This document shows positions 1 through 7,430 of a stretch of DNA of 16,811 nt, one piece after another (positions within the stretch are counted from its first letter, which is position 1; each line of letters begins with the position of its first letter). The notes beneath the pieces are model-generated. The model saw nothing but the letters and a program-made list of their open reading frames with translations. It searched no databases and was not told where the DNA came from. The DNA is from CAZYTO01 sp964650405 (GTDB taxonomy: Bacteria > Acidobacteriota > Thermoanaerobaculia > Gp7-AA8), in NCBI GenBank assembly GCA_964650405.1, contig CAZYTO010000113.1, forward strand, positions 1-16,811. The letters run 5' to 3'. Position numbers and translations under genes: made by a program.

Positions 1-607
1 GCGGGGCGGCGCGGGGGGGGCGGCCGCGTGCTTCGACCTTCCCCCCGTGGATGCGTGTGGCGCCGGCCGCGGCGGCGCCCCACACCGCGCCGTCCCGCGC
101 CGCCGCAAGGGCGACCACGGACGCCTTTGCCTCGCTCCGCTTCTGCCACACGCGTTCATCGCGCAGCGTCCACAGTCCGCCGCCCGTATCGGCCATCCAC
201 AGCACGCCGTCCCGCGCCTCCACCAGGGCGATGACGGCAAGCTGCGTCGGCACCACCCGCCACGAGGTGCCGTCGTAGATGTGCACGCCGGCCGGCGAGG
301 CCACATACACGCCGCCGCGCGCACGCGGCACGATGGCCGCGATGACGCCGCGGAAGGGAGCGGCCGGGACGGCATCGACCGCCGTGATGGACTTGCCGTC
401 GAACGTGGCCGTGCCGTCGAGCGTGCCGACCCACAGCACGCCGTCCCCGTCCTGCGCCAGGGCCGCCACGGACGACTGCGGCAACCCGCGCCAGTTGGCC
501 TTGCCGAACGTCCGGAACGAGCGTGCCGGCGTCCACTCGTCGGCCTGTACGGCCGGCACGAGGAGGGCGATGACGATCGCTGCGAGAGAGAGCCTGGGCC
601 GGTTCAT
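1..607 (-). CDS. Secreted two-component-regulator-type beta-propeller protein (3' part beyond left edge)
   Basis: I translated this frame by hand. It opens with ATG at 605-607 and has no stop before the window edge, giving 202 visible residues. Residues 1-22 form a signal peptide: basic MNRPR, a hydrophobic core, and an A-x-A-like end (VQA) before Asp23. Four propeller-like blades follow, near residues 46-70, 88-113, 127-150 and 165-190. Each carries the Reg_prop signature of a D-G-x-x-W or equivalent turn, for example GDGVLWVGTLDG at 54-65 and RDGVLWMADTGGGLW at 132-146. Reg_prop propellers usually form the periplasmic sensor of hybrid histidine kinases or of diguanylate cyclases, but the output domain is not visible here. 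The gene is 49 nt downstream of the TPR/C39 gene on the same strand, so it is probably the last visible gene of that unit. No convincing Shine-Dalgarno was seen. The fold call is firm; the function is open. Confidence 0.8.
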   Translation of the reverse strand, partial: MNRPRLSLAAIVIALLVPAVQADEWTPARSFRTFGKANWRGLPQSSVAALAQDGDGVLWVGTLDGTATFDGKSITAVDAVPAAPFRGVIAAIVPRARGGVYVASPAGVHIYDGTSWRVVPTQLAVIALVEARDGVLWMADTGGGLWTLRDERVWQKRSEAKASVVALAAARDGAVWGAAAAGATRIHGGKVEARGRPPRAAP

Positions 608-656
608 GCGACGAACGGGAGCCGGGGAAGGATACGCGAATTTGGAAGGCGCCGCG

Positions 657-3600
657 TCAGACCCGCGTCTCCATGTGCCAGGCCCAGATCCCGTCCCACC
701 AGCCGCGGCCGAAGCGCTCTCGGAGCTTGCGCACGGTCCGCTTGTAGCAGGTGCGGGTGAGCGGGGCGAGCGGGCTGGTCGTGCGCGCCTGCACGATGAT
801 GCGGAGTTGCGCGGTGGCGGCCCGCTTCCAGTTCCCGGCCGATTCCCGCTGGGCCATGATCAGGGCCCACGTCATGCGCGCGATGTGCTGGTAGAAGATG
901 TTGAGGCCGTCCAGCTTCATCGGGCCGATCGACGTTTCCGCCAGGTCCGTCCGCCCGGCCATGGCCCGGTCGTACGCCTGCCAGATGCGGTGCAGGTCCG
1001 TGGCGTGGTCGGGATCGCAGGCCAGCGCGTACTCGTTCACCTTCGCTGCCTCCGCGTCCCTTCCCGTGTGCCGGTAGGCGAGCGATACGTTGAGGAGCAT
1101 GAACGGCCGGACGCCCCTGCGGCTGGCCCAGTCTTTCGTGTCCGAGAGGCACATCTCGTACTGGCGGGTCGACGTCAGTGCGTAGCTGAGCATGCCCCAG
1201 ATCTCGATATCGTTCGCCCACCAGAGGGAAAAACGCTGCTTGAACTGGTCGACGAGGCGGGTGCTCTTCGTCGACGCCGCCTTCTCCAGGAAGGCGATGG
1301 CGGCGGGCCGCCCCAGGCCGGGCTTGCGCTGCTGCAGCACGGCGATCAGGTCGAGCGCGTTCACCGCCTTGTTCCGCTCGATGAGGACCAGCACGAATTC
1401 CGCCGCCGCCTCGGGATGGAACGTTCCCTTCCCGGCCTGCTCCTCGAGAGCCTTGCGAAGGTCCTCCGCGTGCCAGGCCGTCTTCATCACTTCGATGGCA
1501 TCGTGTACGAGCTCGCCGTCGAGCGCCTCGTCCGCGATCAGTTCGCGCAGAAAGCGGCTTGCCGGCTCGCGCAGCTTTCGCCGGACGGCGATGCGGATCC
1601 GGCGCAGCTTGAATGCGGGGCGGCGCGAGTCGGGGTCGGTGGCGTCGAGGACCTTCACCGCCCCCTTGACGTCGTTGTTGTCGAGAAGAATGTCGGCCAG
1701 GGTCACCGCGGCGTAGGTATTGTCCCGCTCGATGTGCAGCGCCCGGCGGAGGGCGGCTTCGGCGCGGTCGCCGTGCTTCGACCACAGCTCGGCCTCGGCG
1801 AGGTAGTTCCAGGACAGGGCGCTGTCCGGATTGGTCCTCGTCAGTTCCGTGGCCGCGCGCAGGTACAGCTCGTTCTCGCCCTCGGCCCGGTGCCACAGGC
1901 AGAGCTGGTACCACCCCCAGCCGTAGTTCGGCTCGTCGGCGATGACGGCGTTCATCCGGGCGATGGCCGTCTTCAGGTCCCCCCTGCGTGCATGAATCCA
2001 CGCTTCCCGCCCGCGCAGGGACAGCGGCGTGCGCCCGTTGACCTGGACGGACGTGCAGACCGCCAGTGCGTCGACGAAGCGTTCGTTCTCCGCCAGCGTC
2101 ACGGCCTTCTGGTCGTACGCCGCCTGCAGATGAGGATCGGCGGCGATGGCCCGCTCGATGGCCGACAGCCGGGCCGACGGATCCGATTCCTGCGCCGCCA
2201 GGGCCAGCCAGGACGTGGCGCTGCCCGGTTTCTCCTCGACGAGCTTCAGCGCCGTGGTGAGCGGAAGGTCGGCCTGGCCGGCCGCGCTGGCACAGCGAGC
2301 AAGATCCTGCCAGGCGTCATCGTCATCGGGATCGAGCGCGGCCGCACGGGTCAGGCGCTCCAGCGCTTCCTCCTTTTCGCCGCGCTCCCACTGCATGTTG
2401 CCGAATACCCGCTGCACGTTCGCTTCGAGCGGATTGGCGGCCGAGGCGGCGGCCAGGACGGAGAAGGCCCGGTCGCGCTCCCCGCGGACGTCGAGGAGCC
2501 GGGCCAGTTGCATGGCGGCCGTGGCGTTGTGCGCGTCGATGCGCAGCGCACCCTCCATCGCTTCCGCTTCCTTTGCGGAGTCGCGGCGGGCGCGGTGTGC
2601 CGCCGCCGCGTCGAGCAGCAGGTCGGCCTGGAGCGGGAAGCGGCGGACGGCCGCTTCCGCGCGCTCCACCGCCTCGTCCGCGAGGCCCATGCGGACGAGT
2701 TGCCGGATGAGGATGGAGTGGCATTGCCACGACTCCGGCCGGCGCGCCACGGCGGTCCGGGTCAGCTCCAGCAACTGCTCGGGCGGAATGCTCTGCGCGG
2801 CGCCGTACCACGTCAGCACCCCTTCGCCGTACGACGACCGGGCCAGGACCGTGTCGAAGACCGAGATGTAGAGCTGCTGGCGCTCCCGGGCGTTGGCGGC
2901 TGTGTTGCCGAGGTACGTCAGCGCGTATCCGTCATCGGCGTAGATCTCCAGCGCGCGCAGCAGCGCCGTGCGCGCATCTTCCGGCCGGTTGGCCAGGAGG
3001 AGCACGCGGCCCAGGACGGCCGGGCCGGCCGAGTTGGACGGCTCGATCTCCTCGGCCTGCGCAACCGTGGCGATGGCTTCGTCGAAACGGCCCGCGCGCG
3101 CGTGGCAGTCGGCGAGCTCGCGAAGGGCCCAGGCATCGCCCGGTGCGACGTCGAGGAAGCGCCGCACCACCTGCTCGTGCAGTGCCGGATCGACGTCGCG
3201 CGTCTTCCGGGCCAGGATGGCCCGCGCCATCCGGTGCTCGGGGAAGCGCTCGATCAGCGACTCCAGGAAGTCGATGGCCGCCCGTCTGCCCGACGTCTGC
3301 TCCAGTAGCTCGGTGATGGCTTCGTGCGCGTCCGACGAGATGGGCTGCAGTTCGTACGCTTCGGTCCAGTCGGCAAGCGACTTCTGGAGCTGCCCGCGGT
3401 ACGACGCGATCTTTGCGCGCGTCGCCAGGAAGTCGCGGCGCCGCGAGAGCGGCTCGGCCCGCCCCAGCAGGTCATCGGCCTCGGCGCGCGAATAGCGGGC
3501 GAAGGCGTCGGCCGCGTAGAGGAGCAGCTCGCCGTCGTCCGGCCGCAGGGCCATCGCTTCCTGCAGGACGTTCATAGCCTCTTCGGCGCGGAAGTGCTGC

Positions 3601-5666
3601 GTGAGCGCCCAGAAGAGCGTGCGGGCCGGCAGCGAGGAGCGGGCGCTGGCGCGCCGGGCCCGGTCGCGGAGATACTCCAGCCCCTCCTCGGGGCGCGACC
3701 GTTGCGACGCGGCGATGAAGTACGCCGAGGCCAGCGACTCGTTCGTCTCGCCCGCCGACGCCGCCAGGCGGTAGTAGACCGTCGCCGTGTCGAAGGCCTG
3801 CTCGGTCCAGGTGATGTTGGCAAGGACGCGCAGGCCTTCCGGGTCCGCGCCGGCGTAGCGCAGATACCGGCGGATCTCTTCGCGCGCGTCGTCGCGTCCC
3901 TCCGCCGTGTCGCACAGCACGCCCGCGTAGATGCGCCGGAAGATGGGATGCGACGGCGGCCGGGCCGCGATCAGCTCCCGCAGCAGCGCCACACGCTCGT
4001 TCTTGCGATAGAGGTCGGCCAGGCAGCTCTGCTTCGTCAGCAGCAGGCGTGTGTCGCCCGGATACGCGACGAGCTCGTCGTCCGTCACGCGCAGCAGGCG
4101 GGCCATGTCGTGGTCGAACGAGGCCACCATCTGCTGCCCGCGATGGGAGATGCGCCCGGGCGGAAGCTCGGCGCAGAGACGCTCGGCGCCGGCCCGGTCG
4201 TAACGGTCCAAGGCCAGAGCCATGGCGTGCAGCGTGTCACGCTCCGCCGCCTCCGGCAGCTCCACGCCGTCGAGCCGCGCCGCTTCGGCCGACGGCAGCA
4301 TGACCATGCCCCGCGGTCCTCCCGAGCGCTCGGATTCGAGCAGCGCCTTCACGTCGATCTCCACGTGCAAGGGCACAGAAGGGTCGCGCACGAGAATCGT
4401 GCGTCGGTGCGTGTCGTAACCGGCCACGGCCTGCTCGTGGCCGGAATCACCCGAGGTCGTGGTGAGGGTGAACGGCACGCCGCGGTCGATCAGCGCAACC
4501 GTCGCCTCCCACGTCACCGTGAACTCCCGGACGATCCAGCCGTGCTCCTCCGCCCACCGCCGCTCGCGGTGCGAGGCCGTGCCGCCGTACGTGATCTGTT
4601 CGGCGATGGCCAGGTGCTCCAGGTCGCTGTTCCAGTAGCGGCCCAGCATGGCCATCGTCGTCGGAACGCAGGTGACGTGGTGCTGCTTGATGAACGGCAC
4701 GGCCAGTTTCACGCGCCGCGGACGCGCCGCCGTCGTTTCGTCGGGCCGCGCCGCCAGCTCCTGGAGGAACCGGTCGCCGGACGCCGCGGCCAGGCGCCTC
4801 GACTCCGCCAGGTTGCCGAGGAGGTACTGCAGGTGGGAGAGGTGGACGTAGATCGACTTCGTGGAGTCGGCGTCGATGAGTGGCATGAGCACGTGGCACG
4901 CTTCCCACGCCGCCAGAGCCTCTTCGTAGCGCTCCTCTTCGGTGAGCAGGGTGGCCAGAAACGCCGCCACCGTCGACGCCTGGAGGGTCTGCATGGCCGC
5001 CTGCAGGACGCTGATGGCCTCCTCATTGCGGCCGAGGAGGGTGAGGATCTGGGCCTGGGCCGTCGTCGAGCCGGGGTGGAGCGGCTGCAGCGCGAATCCC
5101 CGACGCGCTTCCTCCAGCGCCTCCGGCAGGCGGTCCTGCATGCCCAGCAGCCCCGCTGCTTCCAGGGCGATCCAGTGGTGATCAGGCGCCACCTCGCGCG
5201 CCTCGCGCAGCAGCGCCTCGGCGCGGGCGAAGTCGCGGAACAGTCCGAGCACCTGGCCCTTCAACGCCAGCCACTCGGCGTGGATCGTGGCGTTGTCCTG
5301 CGGCGTGGGATAGCGATCGATGGCGTCCAGCGCCTCGACCGGTCCCCGCCGGGAGAGGAGGGCATGGATGCCGAAGTAGCGCGCCTGGACGTTCTCCGGC
5401 GAGCGGCGCCACGCCAGCAGCATGAGCCCGTCCGCCAGCTTCGGCGCCCCGAGGTGATGCGCCAGCCGTCCGCCCAGCACCCGCGCCTCCGGATCGCGCC
5501 ACTGCCGCAGCGGCGCCAGGTGCACCGTGGCCCGGTAGGCTTCGTAGAGGCGGCCGCGGTCGTAGAGCGATTGGATGTGCGCCAGCTCGGCCGGCGACGG
5601 CTGCGGGCCCTTCGGCGCATCGCGCTCCCCGCGGCGGGGCTCCGGCTGCAGGGGGGTCGAGGTCAT
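657..5666 (-). CDS. Giant TPR protein with embedded C39-like cysteine peptidase domain
   Basis: This 1669-residue protein has no signal peptide and no membrane segment, so it is predicted cytosolic. Residues about 25-310 are degenerate TPR helices. Residues about 320-480 form a papain-like C39-type domain: KQHHVTCVPTT gives oxyanion Gln328 and nucleophile Cys333, SGHEQAVAGYD gives His410, and LVRDPSVP gives Asp428, so the triad looks intact. Residues about 480-1669 are a long TPR solenoid, with repeats such as AWALRELADCHARAGRFDEA near 845 and many further A/G-rich helix pairs ending in P. C39 peptidases classically cut double-glycine leaders in ABC exporters; C39-like domains also occur in acyl- or peptidyl-transfer proteins. 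The ATG is 5 nt after the ATPase stop, and a GGAGG lies 13 nt before it. The position next to an ABC-2 glycan exporter suggests a role in export or control, but the substrate is unknown. TPR is certain; the peptidase fold is likely; activity is inferred. Confidence 0.9.
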   Translation of the reverse strand: MTSTPLQPEPRRGERDAPKGPQPSPAELAHIQSLYDRGRLYEAYRATVHLAPLRQWRDPEARVLGGRLAHHLGAPKLADGLMLLAWRRSPENVQARYFGIHALLSRRGPVEALDAIDRYPTPQDNATIHAEWLALKGQVLGLFRDFARAEALLREAREVAPDHHWIALEAAGLLGMQDRLPEALEEARRGFALQPLHPGSTTAQAQILTLLGRNEEAISVLQAAMQTLQASTVAAFLATLLTEEERYEEALAAWEACHVLMPLIDADSTKSIYVHLSHLQYLLGNLAESRRLAAASGDRFLQELAARPDETTAARPRRVKLAVPFIKQHHVTCVPTTMAMLGRYWNSDLEHLAIAEQITYGGTASHRERRWAEEHGWIVREFTVTWEATVALIDRGVPFTLTTTSGDSGHEQAVAGYDTHRRTILVRDPSVPLHVEIDVKALLESERSGGPRGMVMLPSAEAARLDGVELPEAAERDTLHAMALALDRYDRAGAERLCAELPPGRISHRGQQMVASFDHDMARLLRVTDDELVAYPGDTRLLLTKQSCLADLYRKNERVALLRELIAARPPSHPIFRRIYAGVLCDTAEGRDDAREEIRRYLRYAGADPEGLRVLANITWTEQAFDTATVYYRLAASAGETNESLASAYFIAASQRSRPEEGLEYLRDRARRASARSSLPARTLFWALTQHFRAEEAMNVLQEAMALRPDDGELLLYAADAFARYSRAEADDLLGRAEPLSRRRDFLATRAKIASYRGQLQKSLADWTEAYELQPISSDAHEAITELLEQTSGRRAAIDFLESLIERFPEHRMARAILARKTRDVDPALHEQVVRRFLDVAPGDAWALRELADCHARAGRFDEAIATVAQAEEIEPSNSAGPAVLGRVLLLANRPEDARTALLRALEIYADDGYALTYLGNTAANARERQQLYISVFDTVLARSSYGEGVLTWYGAAQSIPPEQLLELTRTAVARRPESWQCHSILIRQLVRMGLADEAVERAEAAVRRFPLQADLLLDAAAAHRARRDSAKEAEAMEGALRIDAHNATAAMQLARLLDVRGERDRAFSVLAAASAANPLEANVQRVFGNMQWERGEKEEALERLTRAAALDPDDDDAWQDLARCASAAGQADLPLTTALKLVEEKPGSATSWLALAAQESDPSARLSAIERAIAADPHLQAAYDQKAVTLAENERFVDALAVCTSVQVNGRTPLSLRGREAWIHARRGDLKTAIARMNAVIADEPNYGWGWYQLCLWHRAEGENELYLRAATELTRTNPDSALSWNYLAEAELWSKHGDRAEAALRRALHIERDNTYAAVTLADILLDNNDVKGAVKVLDATDPDSRRPAFKLRRIRIAVRRKLREPASRFLRELIADEALDGELVHDAIEVMKTAWHAEDLRKALEEQAGKGTFHPEAAAEFVLVLIERNKAVNALDLIAVLQQRKPGLGRPAAIAFLEKAASTKSTRLVDQFKQRFSLWWANDIEIWGMLSYALTSTRQYEMCLSDTKDWASRRGVRPFMLLNVSLAYRHTGRDAEAAKVNEYALACDPDHATDLHRIWQAYDRAMAGRTDLAETSIGPMKLDGLNIFYQHIARMTWALIMAQRESAGNWKRAATAQLRIIVQARTTSPLAPLTRTCYKRTVRKLRERFGRGWWDGIWAWHMETRV

Positions 5667-5671
5667 TCCGT

Positions 5672-6427
5672 TTACACCGCCTCCGTCCTTCGCGCACGCG
5701 GTTCGGCGACCGAGTGACGGTAGCGCGCGATGACGTCTGCCACGCCGTCGTCAGCCACGATCCGGCCCTCGGATACCCATACGGCCCGCGTGCAGAGGCT
5801 CTCCAGCGGCTCGAGGTCGTGCGAGACCAGCACCACCGTGGCGCCGCTGCTCACGAAGCGCTCGATACGCTCGTTGCAGCGCCGCCGGAAGTCGGCGTCC
5901 CCCACGGCCAGGATCTCGTCCAGGAGCACCGTCTCCGCTTCGATGGCCGTGGCCACGGCGAAGGCCAGCCGGGCCACCATGCCCGTCGAGTAGGTGCGCA
6001 GGGGCAGGTCGATGAAGGGCTCGATCCCGGAGAAGTCGATGATCTCGTCGACGCGGGCCCGCATGTAGGGGTGGGAGAAGCCCAGCAGGGCGCCGTTGAA
6101 GAAGATGTTCTCCCGCCCCGAGAGCTCGGCCTCGAAGCCTGTGCCCAGCTCCATCACTGGCGCCACCGTGCCGCGGCTGACGGCCATGCCCGCCGAGGGG
6201 ACGATGATACCCGCCGCCACGCGGAGGAGCGTCGACTTCCCCGCGCCGTTGCCGCCGATGATGGCCACGGCCTCTCCGTGGTCGATAGACAGCGAGACGT
6301 CGTGCAGGCCGTAGAAGTACTCCGGCGGGTGATGGCCGGTGAGGTGGCGGATCACGGCCTCCTTCAGGCTCCGGATCTTCCGCTCCCGATAGCGGACGCT
6401 CACGCCGTGCAGTTCGATGACGTTCAT
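5672..6427 (-). CDS. ABC-type polysaccharide exporter, ATP-binding subunit (Wzt/KpsT family)
   Basis: This 251-residue ATPase powers export of a lipid-linked glycan across the inner membrane with the permease encoded just upstream. Motifs are complete: Walker A GGNGAGKST (58-66), the family's modified signature YSTGM (146-150, in place of LSGGQ), Walker B TVLLDE (166-171), D-loop region AVGD, and switch His203 in VSHD. The N-terminal segment with YFYGLHDVSL before Walker A is typical of Wzt, TagH and KpsT. The protein ends about 25 residues after the NBD, so it lacks the C-terminal carbohydrate-binding domain of Wzt proteins that recognise a capped glycan end. The frame stays open upstream to 6790, but the start at 6425-6427 (MNVIELHGVSVRY) fits the family start and lies 2 nt after the permease stop; the upstream extension is antisense-like, Arg/His/Pro-rich junk inside the permease gene. 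Very likely co-transcribed and coupled with its neighbours. Confidence 0.95.
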   Translation of the reverse strand: MNVIELHGVSVRYRERKIRSLKEAVIRHLTGHHPPEYFYGLHDVSLSIDHGEAVAIIGGNGAGKSTLLRVAAGIIVPSAGMAVSRGTVAPVMELGTGFEAELSGRENIFFNGALLGFSHPYMRARVDEIIDFSGIEPFIDLPLRTYSTGMVARLAFAVATAIEAETVLLDEILAVGDADFRRRCNERIERFVSSGATVVLVSHDLEPLESLCTRAVWVSEGRIVADDGVADVIARYRHSVAEPRARRTEAV

Positions 6428-6429
6428 GG

Positions 6430-7227
6430 TCAGAGGTGGGCGTGAAAGCGCGGCGCCATGTGCCGGAAGATCATCCAGCCGATGCAGAGCGACCCGATGG
6501 AGACCACCGACGCCACCGCCAGCGTGGCCGGGGAGGGGATGATCCCGTAGTAGATCGGATCGCGCACCACTTCGATGATGTAGACGAGCGGGTTGAGCTT
6601 GATCAGCCACCGGAACCGGTCCGGCACGATGGAGATGGGGTAGATGATCGGCGTGAAGTACATGAGCGCCGGCATCCCGGCCTGCACCATCTCCCGGACG
6701 TCGCCGAAGAAGATGGAGATGGCGGTGAGGGCCAGCGAAGTGCCGAAGGTGAAGAGGCCGGTCAGGAACAGGCTCACGGGCAGGAACCACAGGGCCCGGT
6801 ACAGCGGCGCATGCACAGCCAGCATGATGGAGAGCAGTACGATCAGCGACAGGCCGACGTTGACCAGGCCGGAGATGATGGTGGAGAGGGTGAAGATGGA
6901 CGGCGGCACACGGACGCGCTTCATGAGCGGTCCGTTCCAGGCCACGCTGACCATGCTGTTGACGGTGGTCTGGGCGAAGAAGTTCCAGGCGATGTACGCG
7001 GAGAGGAAGTAGGTCTCGTAGTGCGGGGACCGGCCGCGGAAAAGCTGGGAGAAGACGACGAGGAAGATGAGCATCAGCAGCAGGGGATGCAGCATGGTCC
7101 AGAGGAAGCCGAGGACGGAACGCTTGTAGCGGACGGTGAGGTCGCGGTGCACGAGCTCGTAGAGGAGCCCGGCGTGGCCGCGGATGTCACGCACCTCTTC
7201 GAGCAGGCGCAGGGGCCGGCCGGCCAC
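6430..7227 (-). CDS. ABC-2 type polysaccharide exporter permease (Wzm/KpsM family)
   Basis: This 265-residue integral membrane protein is the channel partner of the ATPase 2 nt downstream. The amphipathic N-terminal gate helix followed by LVHRDLTVRYKRSVLGFLW is the family hallmark. About six hydrophobic segments follow, including LLLMLIFLVVF, a central VNVGLSLIVLLSIMLAV, and a last VASVVSIGSLCIGWMIF. The conserved ABC-2 stretch MPALMYFTPIIYPISIVP is present near the second half. The start is uncertain. GTG at 7225-7227 has a GGAG 9 nt upstream and gives the usual length; GTG at 7258-7260 would add 11 residues but has no obvious ribosome site; ATG at 7420-7422 would lie upstream of the predicted promoter and gives an atypical N-terminus. 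Together with the ATPase it suggests ABC-dependent O-antigen or capsule-like export, not the Wzx/Wzy route, of which no gene is visible. Confidence 0.92.
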   Translation of the reverse strand: MAGRPLRLLEEVRDIRGHAGLLYELVHRDLTVRYKRSVLGFLWTMLHPLLLMLIFLVVFSQLFRGRSPHYETYFLSAYIAWNFFAQTTVNSMVSVAWNGPLMKRVRVPPSIFTLSTIISGLVNVGLSLIVLLSIMLAVHAPLYRALWFLPVSLFLTGLFTFGTSLALTAISIFFGDVREMVQAGMPALMYFTPIIYPISIVPDRFRWLIKLNPLVYIIEVVRDPIYYGIIPSPATLAVASVVSIGSLCIGWMIFRHMAPRFHAHL

Positions 7228-7233
7228 GCTCCG

Positions 7234-7240
7234 CCTCTCC
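7234..7240 (-). promoter_or_regulatory. Possible Shine-Dalgarno for the permease
   Basis: On the minus strand GGAGAGG lies here, its GGAG ending 9 nt before the GTG at 7225-7227. It is the reason for preferring that start over GTG 7258-7260. The site would be inside the coding region if the longer start is used. Confidence 0.4.
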
Positions 7241-7288
7241 GCGAACGCAATGGTGCTCACCCGCGCCGGAATGGACGACACGCCGCAC

Positions 7289-7317
7289 CTTGTACGCGAG
7301 CGGGAGAGGGGAATCAA
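7289..7317 (-). promoter_or_regulatory. Sigma-70-like promoter for the exporter operon
   Basis: On the minus strand TTGATT (7312-7317, 4 of 6 to TTGACA) is separated by exactly 17 nt from TACAAG (7289-7294, 4 of 6 to TATAAT). Transcription would start near 7282, leaving a 5' leader of about 20 nt to GTG 7260 or about 55 nt to GTG 7227. It lies in the only relatively non-coding stretch between the divergent units. The prediction is by eye; sigma-factor preferences of the host are unknown. Confidence 0.45.
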
Positions 7318-7396
7318 GGGCGAAGCCGGATGCGGAGCCCAGAGCGTGAACCTGAAGGCTGGAAGGCTGAAAGGGCTTAGCACGAGGACTCGGCCC

Positions 7397-7423
7397 TTGC
7401 TCTGAATACGCGGCCGATACAAT
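7397..7423 (+). promoter_or_regulatory. Possible promoter for the divergent glycosyltransferase unit
   Basis: TACAAT at 7418-7423 matches five of six bases of a -10 box. A weak TTGCTC at 7397-7402 lies 15 nt upstream. The expected transcription start, about 7430, falls on or next to the GTG at 7431, so the message could be leaderless; no Shine-Dalgarno is seen there. The -35 is poor and the spacing short. Confidence 0.3.
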
Positions 7424-7430
7424 CGCGCAT

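Noticed and set aside
279..3308. Open frame of 1009 codons on the plus strand
   Set aside because: It lies antisense to the propeller and TPR/C39 genes, is Arg/Gly/Val-rich without domain pattern, and is the expected shadow of G+C-rich codon bias.
3324..5717. Open frame of 797 codons on the plus strand
   Set aside because: Antisense to the first part of the TPR/C39 gene and rich in Arg/Gln/Val repeats from mirrored codons.
5672..6427. C39 plus ABC protein as a split peptide exporter (bacteriocin type)
   Set aside because: The ATPase has the YSTGM signature and the permease is ABC-2 type, both of the glycan-export class, and no double-glycine peptide gene was seen in the window. The idea is kept only as a remote possibility.
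5672..6790. Long version of the ATPase starting at 6790
   Set aside because: The extension is out-of-frame permease DNA with His/Arg/Pro-rich translation; MNVIELHGVSV at 6427 is the normal family start.
6430..7422. Long version of the permease starting at ATG 7420-7422
   Set aside because: The extra 65 residues do not resemble the family N-terminus, and the predicted -35/-10 pair lies inside that extension.
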